Assembly: GCF_017876795.1 (NCBI RefSeq)
Contig: NZ_JAGIOR010000004.1
Location: forward strand, 1-64,000
Reading direction: 5' to 3'
DNA from: Rhizobium leguminosarum
Lineage (GTDB): Bacteria > Pseudomonadota > Alphaproteobacteria > Rhizobiales > Rhizobiaceae
DNA: 64,000 bases
This document shows positions 54,676 to 61,529 of the stretch, piece after piece; position 1 is the stretch's first letter, and each line of letters begins with the position of its first letter. The notes under the pieces were generated by a model, which saw only the letters and a list, made by a program, of their open reading frames with translations, was not told the origin of the DNA and did no database searches. Position numbers and translations under genes: made by a program.

Positions 54676-56073
54676 ATGAATAAAGTTTTCCGCAAGCTGC
54701 TAGTTGGGTTGTCGACCCTGGCGATCATCGCGTTGCAGCCGGCCCTGCCGCTCAGAGCGCAGGCTCCTGCACCGGCTGCTGCGCCCAACCAGGCCGATGC
54801 AGAACAGTCCACGGCGACACTCCTTTCAGACGATGAACTTGAAGTGCTCGTGGCGCGGATCGCGCTCTATCCGGACGAGCTGGTCGCGGCGATTTCGGCC
54901 GCATCGCTCTTCCCCTTGCAGATCATCGAAGCGCAGCGTTTTCTGGATACGAAAAAGAAGAACGACAACCTCAAGCCCAAGAGCGATTGGGACGGGAGCG
55001 TCGTTTCGCTGCTCAATTACCCAGATATCGTCAAGATGATGAGCGAGGATCTCGACTGGACCCAATCGTTGGCGGCTGCACTTGCCAGCCAGCAGAAAGA
55101 CGTGCTGATTGCCATTCAGCAGCTTCGCGACGAGGCGGTGGCAAAGAACATCATCAAGACCGATGACAAGGTGACGGTCGTTACGGAAAACGACAATGTC
55201 ATCATCCGTCCGACCGATCCGGAAAAAATCTATATCCCGCAATATGCGCCGGAAATGCTGTACGAACCGGACTATGTTGCCGAACCGATCTCCTACTATC
55301 CCGATTCTTACGACAACTATTACTATCCCGGCGCGGCGTTTTTTGCCGGCGCGGTCACCGGGCTTGCCTGGGCGGCCGTCGTCAATTGGGACGATTGGGG
55401 GGTATGGGGCGGTCGCTGGGGCGGTGGTGACATCGACATCGACTGCAACAATTGCCTGAACGATCGCAATTTCAACGGCAAGATGAAGTTCAACGATGTC
55501 GATTGGTCGAAGGTCGATCGCAGCAAAATGAGCATCGGCAAGGACCAGCTTTCCAAGATGGACCGGTCGTCGATCAAATCCGGGTTGCAGGCCGACAATC
55601 GCAATCAACTGCGCAACAGAGCTTCCGAAATAAATGCAGGCCAGAGGCAGGGTACGCGTGATGTCGGCGCCCGCGCCGACGATATCCGGAAGGGAACGGT
55701 CCAGGGGCTGAAGGCAAAGCCGCAACCCGGAACGTTGAACGCGGCTAATCGTCCGGGGGCGTCACGTCCCGACGCGCGCCCCCCAAAGTCGGCCAATCGC
55801 CCGAACAAGCCGGCGGCAAGGCCTTCGCAGAAAGCCAGCAAGCCGCAGATGGCCGCAAGACCCGACAACCGCAACCGGCAGCCGAGTGCGCTTGGCAATG
55901 TCCAATCCGGCCGTCGGGAAGCGGTTTCGTCGAAGCGGGGTGGGCAGAGCATGGGCGGCCAACACCGCTCTGCGCCGCGTGCAGCGCCACAGCGCTCCCG
56001 CCCTCCAGTATCGCGTGGTGGTGGTGGTGGCCGTGGTGGCGGCGGCGGCCGTGGTGGCGGCGGCCGGCGATAA
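54676..56073 (+). CDS. DUF3300 secreted protein with Gly/Arg-rich tail
   Basis: A 465-residue exported protein. It has a signal peptide (LLVGLSTLAIIALQPALPLRAQ), a DUF3300 domain (about 60-270: LVARIALYPDELVAAI, QIIEAQRFLD, DGSVVSLLNYPDIVKMMSED, YIPQYAPEMLYEP), an Asp/Asn-rich segment, and a low-complexity tail rich in Arg, Pro and Gly that ends in a GGGGGRGGGGG-type run. It is paired with the DUF2950 gene 33 bases downstream, a common pairing whose function is unknown. Confidence 0.88.
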   Translation: MNKVFRKLLVGLSTLAIIALQPALPLRAQAPAPAAAPNQADAEQSTATLLSDDELEVLVARIALYPDELVAAISAASLFPLQIIEAQRFLDTKKKNDNLKPKSDWDGSVVSLLNYPDIVKMMSEDLDWTQSLAAALASQQKDVLIAIQQLRDEAVAKNIIKTDDKVTVVTENDNVIIRPTDPEKIYIPQYAPEMLYEPDYVAEPISYYPDSYDNYYYPGAAFFAGAVTGLAWAAVVNWDDWGVWGGRWGGGDIDIDCNNCLNDRNFNGKMKFNDVDWSKVDRSKMSIGKDQLSKMDRSSIKSGLQADNRNQLRNRASEINAGQRQGTRDVGARADDIRKGTVQGLKAKPQPGTLNAANRPGASRPDARPPKSANRPNKPAARPSQKASKPQMAARPDNRNRQPSALGNVQSGRREAVSSKRGGQSMGGQHRSAPRAAPQRSRPPVSRGGGGGRGGGGGRGGGGRR

Positions 56074-56106
56074 ATGTCTTCCTTCCAAGATTGCCGGAGT
56101 TATATG

Positions 56107-57042
56107 ATGAAGACTCAACCAACCTTGATCCCGCTTATACTTTCTTCCGTGCTCTGCGTGGGTTCTGCGACCCCGTCAGTGTCGCGGATGCAGACCGATC
56201 TCACCGAGTTTGCGGCGGCAGGTCCGACGCCGACGTTTGGCACGCCGGCGGAGGTTCTCGATCGGCTGAAGGCAGTGCTGTCTTCCAACGACGTCGACGG
56301 GTTCGCAGGTCTTCTCGGCCTGAAGGCGGACAAGCTTCGGTCCAGCAACGAGGCGATGATCACCTATGGGCTGATCCGCGAAGGCGCCGCCCGGCAGATG
56401 ATCCTGGAGGATCAGGGTGGACGGAAGTTCGTCGCGATCGGCGACCGGCTCTGGCCTTTGCCCTTCCCGCTGACGGAAAAGGACGGGAAGTGGTCCTTCG
56501 ATACCCAGGGCGGCCTTCAGGAAATCGTCAATCGCCGGGTTGGCGAAAACGAACTCGCGACGATCGACACCATGCACGAATATGTCGCGGCTCAGTATCA
56601 ATATGTTTCCGAGGACCGTGATGGCGATGGCATTTACGAGTTCGCGAAAAAATTGATCAGCAGTCCGGGCAAGCTGGACGGCCTGTATTGGGACCCGAGC
56701 GTCTTTGGCGAGCAAAGCCCGGCAAGCGCCTTGGTCGAGACGGCTGCCTTCGGCGCCGCCAAACGCGGCGAAGGATATTTTGGATACCGCTATCGCATCC
56801 TGACCGCCCAGGGCGACAACGTGCTGGGCGGCAAACAAAGCTACCTCGTCAACGGATATATGACCGGCGGCTTTGCGTTGCTCGCCTGGCCGGTCGCATA
56901 TCGGGTGACCGGCGTGGAGACATTTATCATCAACGGGGCGAGCGTCATCTATCAGCGCGACCTCGGTCCGCAAACGGAACAGCGCGCCGCGGCGATCAAG
57001 GAATTCAATCCGGACGCCAACTGGACTGTTGTCAGCGAGTAG
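56107..57042 (+). CDS. DUF2950 secreted protein
   Basis: A 311-residue exported protein of the DUF2950 family. A short leader (LIPLILSSVLCVGSATPSVS) precedes FGTPAEVLDRLKAVLSSND. Family blocks include VAAQYQYVSEDRDGDGIYEF, DGLYWD and GYRYRILTAQG, with a final TFIINGASVIYQRDLG. It accompanies the DUF3300 gene. ATG 56107 is 7 bases after GGAG; ATG 56104 is equally possible. A perfect hairpin follows its stop. Confidence 0.87.
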   Translation: MKTQPTLIPLILSSVLCVGSATPSVSRMQTDLTEFAAAGPTPTFGTPAEVLDRLKAVLSSNDVDGFAGLLGLKADKLRSSNEAMITYGLIREGAARQMILEDQGGRKFVAIGDRLWPLPFPLTEKDGKWSFDTQGGLQEIVNRRVGENELATIDTMHEYVAAQYQYVSEDRDGDGIYEFAKKLISSPGKLDGLYWDPSVFGEQSPASALVETAAFGAAKRGEGYFGYRYRILTAQGDNVLGGKQSYLVNGYMTGGFALLAWPVAYRVTGVETFIINGASVIYQRDLGPQTEQRAAAIKEFNPDANWTVVSE

Positions 57043-57054
57043 ATCCAAGAGCGT

Positions 57055-57087
57055 GTCGCGCGAAAACTGTGAGTGTTTTCGCGCGAC
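57055..57087 (+). terminator. Hairpin after the DUF2950 gene
   Basis: GTCGCGCGAAAAC (57055-57067) and GTTTTCGCGCGAC (57075-57087) are perfect 13-base arms with a 7-base loop, starting 12 bases after the stop. No U-tract follows, so it is either a terminator with a weak tail or part of the repeat cluster up to 57260. Confidence 0.6.
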
Positions 57088-57152
57088 TTCATCCGTGCTC
57101 TCTCATTGGACACAGGATTCAGACTTGGCCGAGCCGGCCTAATTATCCGGCT

Positions 57153-57260
57153 CTAAAGCATGTCGCGCAAAAGTGTGCAGCGGTTTTGCGCTAACGACAT
57201 GCGTAAAAACAAAGACCTAAAGCGCGAGGGGCGAATCTGAAAGATCGCGACGCGCTTTAG
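57153..57260. repeat. Cluster of two rhizobial palindromes
   Basis: The first palindrome (GCATGTCG-CGCAAAA with TTTTGCG-CTAA-CGACATGC, about 57158-57202) is followed by CTAAAGCGCG (57217-57226) ... CGCGCTTTAG (57251-57260). The second belongs to the same type as 35870-35910. The last 14 codons and the TAG of the CYTH gene lie inside it. Confidence 0.7.
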
Positions 57261-57744
57261 CGCTGACGCCTTGCGCCCGGAAGGGGAGGTCCAGGGCAGC
57301 GGCCATCGCGCGGTTGGAGTAGCGCTTATTGCCTGTGACTTCTTGCCCAAGCCAGCTCGGCAGGTCTGGCCGATCATCTTCGCTTGCCATTTCTATCTCG
57401 GCGAGCGTCAATCCCTCATAGAGCCCCCCAAAGACGTCTATGGTCCAGCGTCTGCCGTGATGGAGGACCTGGTAACGCGTCTTTTCAATGACGTGGCCGG
57501 TGGCATGGAGGAGGAGGTCGCGTGCCTCGTCGACGGGGATCTCGTACTCGAATTCCTCCTTTGAGAGCTCCGCTATGCGGAACTTGATCGTCAGGCACGC
57601 AGAATGCCCGTCGATCAGGCGGACGCGTATCGAACACTCGTCGCGGGACAGGTAAGCTTGCTGCAGGACATGCGAGTTGCCGGCGCTATCGCGCCAGCTA
57701 TTATCGCGGATCAGGAACTTGCGTTCGATCTCGGTCGCTTTCAA
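57217..57744 (-). CDS. CYTH-domain (triphosphate tunnel metalloenzyme) protein
   Basis: A 175-residue CYTH protein starting with the hallmark EIERKFLI. Other tunnel residues are IRVRLIDG, CLTIKF, EFEYEIP, KTRYQV, WTIDVFGG, LAEIEM and NKRYSNRAM. Family members hydrolyse inorganic triphosphate or other triphosphates. The C-terminal SAKARRDLSDSPLAL and the stop codon are encoded by an intergenic-type palindrome, so the natural C-terminus may have been altered. It lies 36 bases after the upstream hypothetical gene. Confidence 0.9.
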   Translation of the reverse strand: MKATEIERKFLIRDNSWRDSAGNSHVLQQAYLSRDECSIRVRLIDGHSACLTIKFRIAELSKEEFEYEIPVDEARDLLLHATGHVIEKTRYQVLHHGRRWTIDVFGGLYEGLTLAEIEMASEDDRPDLPSWLGQEVTGNKRYSNRAMAAALDLPFRAQGVSAKARRDLSDSPLAL

Positions 57745-57780
57745 ATGATGTTCCTCCGCCCCGACCCGCGGCTCCGGCGG

Positions 57781-58242
57781 TCAGTCGACAGGCGGCTCCC
57801 AAGTGAGGAAGAAGCCGACATCTCCAGGCATGCCGTCCGGGAAGTTGATGATCATGGCCTTCAACCCGTAGCCCTGCGGCCTTGCAACCTCCTCGAAGAG
57901 TTCCAGAAGTTCCTTCGCCTTCCCCTGCAGGGTCTTCTGCCATCCGGGTAGGTTGTTATTGATGGCGCGGCCGCTGTCCGAGCAGAATGTCGACGGGAAA
58001 CTGTAGATGAGCGCCTCGTATTTGCCGTCTGCGGCGGCTTTCATCACCAGCCGCTTGATAACAGTGCGTTCCGCTTCGCCGATACTTTTTCGGAAAAAAT
58101 CCTCGACGAATTCCGCATGTTTTTTTGCTTCACGCGCCTTGATCTTGTCGCTGCGGTCCATCTCGAGAAGCTGAAGCTCCAGAGCGCGTTTGCGCAATTC
58201 CTCCGCGCTTGTCATGGGATGGGGGGTCGAGGTCTCAGTCAT
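57781..58242 (-). CDS. Hypothetical cytoplasmic protein
   Basis: A 153-residue protein. The first half is a charged helix (AEELRKRALELQLLEMDRSD, KIKAREAKKHAEFVEDFFRK). The second half is globular (YEALIYSFPSTFCSDSGRAI, GWQKTLQGKAKELLELFEEV, INFPDGMPGDVGFFL). No family is recognised. GGAGGAAGC precedes the ATG. It probably forms an operon with the CYTH gene. Confidence 0.75.
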   Translation of the reverse strand: MTETSTPHPMTSAEELRKRALELQLLEMDRSDKIKAREAKKHAEFVEDFFRKSIGEAERTVIKRLVMKAAADGKYEALIYSFPSTFCSDSGRAINNNLPGWQKTLQGKAKELLELFEEVARPQGYGLKAMIINFPDGMPGDVGFFLTWEPPVD

Positions 58243-58503
58243 GGCAGCTTCCTCCAGGATATCCGCTGATGATAGGGGGAGCTGGGACATTAAGGCAGTA
58301 AAATACATGTCGGCTGTGGTAGAATACGGTATCTTACGCTTGCATTCCGCAAACTGTGACCTCGCAGCTCATCTGACGATTGCGCGAATTCCTTTGGCCA
58401 TTGTTGGGCTGCTCGGTTGGGTCGGGATTGCCCTTACACCAGGCTGAGCTTATTGTTGGACAGCGTACTGCAGGTTGTTAGCGATCGGAATCCGGGGGGC
58501 CTG

Positions 58504-60282
58504 ATGACGAGTGCAGGCATTGACAGAAGCATCGCTTCGCAAGACGAGGTGCATCAGCAACTCGAGCGTATTCTTGCCAGCCGGGAGTTTCGCCTCCCGG
58601 AGCGGGCGAGGCGATTCCTCGAATTCGTGGTGATGGAAACGCTTGCCGGCCGCCGCGAATACCTGAAAGCGTTTACCGTTGCACAAGCCGTTTTTGGCAG
58701 GGATGCGAACTTCGATGCCCAACAGGATCCATGTGTCCGGATCGAAGCAGGGCGGCTGAGACGCGAACTGGAACACTATTATCTGACGGATGGCGGTGCC
58801 GATCGAGTCATCATCACAATTCCCAAGGGCGGATACGCGCCAGTCTTCGAAGTCAACCTCGCTGAACCGATCGAGATGTTGCCGGTCGAGCAGCCTCTTC
58901 GCTCGGCGCTTTCAGGCGACGACGGCGGAGAGGTCAAAGCGGCGGCAGACGAGATCGGCGAAGTACGCCGACACGTATCGAGGCGGCATTGGCTTCTCGT
59001 AGCAGGCGCGGTAATTGTCTTCGCCGCGGCAGTGGGCATATTTCAGCAAGTCGGGTCGCCGCGCTCGGACCGCCAGACGGCGCAGGGAGCCGATACCCGC
59101 CCCAGCGTTGTCGTCGAGCGTCTTGACGCGGTGTCCGGGGGGGCGCCCGCGACCGATATCGCTCGGGGCATGACCGACGACATCATCGAGAAGATGGTCC
59201 GCTTCAATGAAATCATCGTGGTCACCGCCATGCCGCGGAATAACGGCGTCGCTTCCTCAGAGCCGCTCTACGCCCTCCAGGGAAGTGTGGAGCTCGAAGG
59301 CAACAGGCTGCGTTCAATCGTGAGGCTCGTGCGGCGGGCGGACGCGGCGGTCATCTGGGCAAATAGCTATGATGTGGACACGGAAGTGCAAGGCATCCCA
59401 GAAACCCAAGCAAGCCTCGCAGGAGATATTGCCACGGCGGTCGCGCGCCCGTTCGGGGTGATGTTCCAGAGCGATACCGCAACCATCGCCGGAAGCGCGG
59501 ATTCCTTTTCATGTATTCTGTCCTATTACAGCTACCGTAGCGAAATGACGGAGAAAGCTCTTGCAGTGGCAAAACACTGCCTGCAAGCGGCGGTGGAAAA
59601 AGCGCCTGCCGATTCCAATGTTGCGGCGCTGCTCTCGCTGATAAACCTCGACGAGTTCCGGTTTTCATACCAGCTTCACACGAAACCGACCGCTGCGACG
59701 CTTGGCGTCGCCAAGGAGCTTGCCCAACATGCCGTGCGGCTCGATCCGAAGAATGCACGCGCGCTTCAAGCGCTGATGCTTGCTGACTTTTTCGGCAATG
59801 ATCAGGCTGGGGCTTTAGACGCCGGCGCCGCTGCCTATGCCAGCAACCCGAACGATACCGAAGTGGTCGGTGAATATGGCCTGCGCCTTTCAATGTCGGG
59901 GGAATGGGATAGAGGCTGCGCACTGATTTCCGAGGCCGTCGGAAAAAATGCCGGTCCGCGCGGATATTACGAGGTTGGAATGGCGCTGTGCGCTTTCATG
60001 CGGGGCGATTTGCAAGCTGCCGAACTATGGTCGCGCATGTCGGACCTAAACTACAATCCGATGCATCGTCTCGTATTGCTTTCTATTCTCGGCGCGCTTG
60101 GAAAGAAGCAGGAGGCGCAGGAGCAACTGGAATGGATCAAGGGCAAATCACCTGCATTGATCTCGAACGTCAGGCCGGAAGTCGTCAAACGGCTGGCGCG
60201 GAGCGAAGATCAAGAGCGGTTTTTCGCAGGAATAGAGGCCGCCGGCCTGTCCATGCCAATCGACAAGGCGCCGAAGGAATGA
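58504..60282 (+). CDS. Membrane protein: wHTH-like domain + TM + TolB-like + TPR region (third paralogue)
   Basis: A 592-residue protein, the same length and order as the gene at 28061. The N-terminal wHTH-like domain (about 12-116) has RRFLEFVVMETLAGR, AQAVFGRDANFDAQQDP, VRIEAGRLRRELEHYYL and IPKGGYAPVF. The membrane segment is at 162-182. The periplasmic TolB-like part starts with SVVVERLDAVSGG and has DAAVIWANSYD. TPR-like repeats follow (LAKELAQHAVRLDPKNARAL, YASNPNDTEVVGEYGLRLSM). The function is unknown; the architecture suggests a membrane-anchored DNA-binding sensor. ATG 58504 follows GGGGGG. Confidence 0.8.
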   Translation: MTSAGIDRSIASQDEVHQQLERILASREFRLPERARRFLEFVVMETLAGRREYLKAFTVAQAVFGRDANFDAQQDPCVRIEAGRLRRELEHYYLTDGGADRVIITIPKGGYAPVFEVNLAEPIEMLPVEQPLRSALSGDDGGEVKAAADEIGEVRRHVSRRHWLLVAGAVIVFAAAVGIFQQVGSPRSDRQTAQGADTRPSVVVERLDAVSGGAPATDIARGMTDDIIEKMVRFNEIIVVTAMPRNNGVASSEPLYALQGSVELEGNRLRSIVRLVRRADAAVIWANSYDVDTEVQGIPETQASLAGDIATAVARPFGVMFQSDTATIAGSADSFSCILSYYSYRSEMTEKALAVAKHCLQAAVEKAPADSNVAALLSLINLDEFRFSYQLHTKPTAATLGVAKELAQHAVRLDPKNARALQALMLADFFGNDQAGALDAGAAAYASNPNDTEVVGEYGLRLSMSGEWDRGCALISEAVGKNAGPRGYYEVGMALCAFMRGDLQAAELWSRMSDLNYNPMHRLVLLSILGALGKKQEAQEQLEWIKGKSPALISNVRPEVVKRLARSEDQERFFAGIEAAGLSMPIDKAPKE

Positions 60283-60480
60283 CGGATCCAATCAGCCACC
60301 GTGATTGGGTTCATAGCCAGGGGCACAAAAACCGTAGCGCCGCGTCCGGCGAGGCTGCCAATGCTTCATATGCTCAGACGATCCAGTAACTGGCGAAGGC
60401 GACTTGAACTCGCAGCTGGCGATGGTCACACGTTGTTAGGAAGCGAGGCTTACACTCGCGGTCACAACGGGAATGACTAG

Positions 60481-60960
60481 ATGATTTCGTTAAGGCCGAT
60501 GCGGGACAACGAATATTCCGCCTATCTCGACTATTTCATCCCCGAATATGCGGCCGAAATTTCGTCGAACTACGGACTTTCCGATGTTCTTTCCCTTGCG
60601 CAAGCAAAACGGGAAATTGCAACCGACTTACCTGACGGCGTCCAGACCAGCGGGGAAGTCTTGCTCTGTTTGATCGATCATTCGGAACGTCATGAAACGG
60701 TTGTCGGGTACCTCTGGTACAAGCCCGATCCCGAGATGCGCTCGGTATTCATCAGCGATTTTCATATCTTGCCGGCCTATCAGGGGAAAGGCCGTGGCAA
60801 ACAGGTCTTAGAGGTCCTGGAAGGCGAGCTGAAAGGCAGAGGTTTTGAGCAAATAAAGCTGCGGGTGGCTGCTGATAACAAACGCGCCCAACATGTCTAT
60901 GAGGACACAGGCTTTCGCGTGACCGGGGTCAATATGAGCAAATCCATCGCATCGAAGTGA
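60481..60960 (+). CDS. GNAT-family N-acetyltransferase
   Basis: A 159-residue GNAT enzyme. The core has VGYLWYKPD, the beta4 strand SVFISDFHILPAYQGKGRGK containing the acetyl-CoA loop Q-x-KG-x-G, and the C-terminal LRVAADNKRAQHVYEDTGFR. The substrate is unknown. Neighbours give no hint; it stands alone after a 198-base gap. Confidence 0.9.
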   Translation: MISLRPMRDNEYSAYLDYFIPEYAAEISSNYGLSDVLSLAQAKREIATDLPDGVQTSGEVLLCLIDHSERHETVVGYLWYKPDPEMRSVFISDFHILPAYQGKGRGKQVLEVLEGELKGRGFEQIKLRVAADNKRAQHVYEDTGFRVTGVNMSKSIASK

Positions 60961-61529
60961 CACCAACATCGGCAAGTCTGGTGACAGGGCTCGTCCAGAG
61001 CATGATAGGTGTGCACCTGATGGCTGAAACGATCTTGGAAATTCGCTCGACCGAGCAGCGTTAAAGCTTGTCTCCGAACCGTCGCCGGAAGCAGTGAGAA
61101 GTCGTTGATCCTACCTCGATGACCAATTCAGAGCCGGCGACCAATAGTTCCTGCCGGTCGCGGCGCTATCAAGATGCGCATGCCCCGGAAGGCTGTAGGT
61201 TGAGGATGGAATAGGCGACTGGATCGCATGCCGCCGGCGAAGGGCTCCGTGCTATTTGAGGGTTGGTTCAGACGTTCTTCGGCGGAAACCAGGCGACGTT
61301 CCGGACGGTCAATCTCTTCATGGCCGTCTGCACCACTAACTAGAGATCGCCAACGAGCGTGCAGCCCAAGCGCCTCGGGCACTGTTGCCCTGAGGTAACG
61401 CTACTTCAAAAACCGACCCGCCGTACTCTAGGACAATTCTAGTGCGGTACAGGCCAAGACGGGATCGAAACCCGATGCGATAGCTCCGCAACAAAGCCAG
61501 TGGCTGTTGAAACGGGGTTTGAAATTCGG
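60961..61529. other. 569-base intergenic region before the autotransporter gene
   Basis: I see no supported gene, repeat or clear promoter. Codon use in the short open frames is unlike that of neighbouring genes. Confidence 0.5.

Noticed and set aside
60961..61529. Possible gene remnants upstream of the adhesin
   Set aside because: Short frames in both directions show no motif or RBS that I can support.
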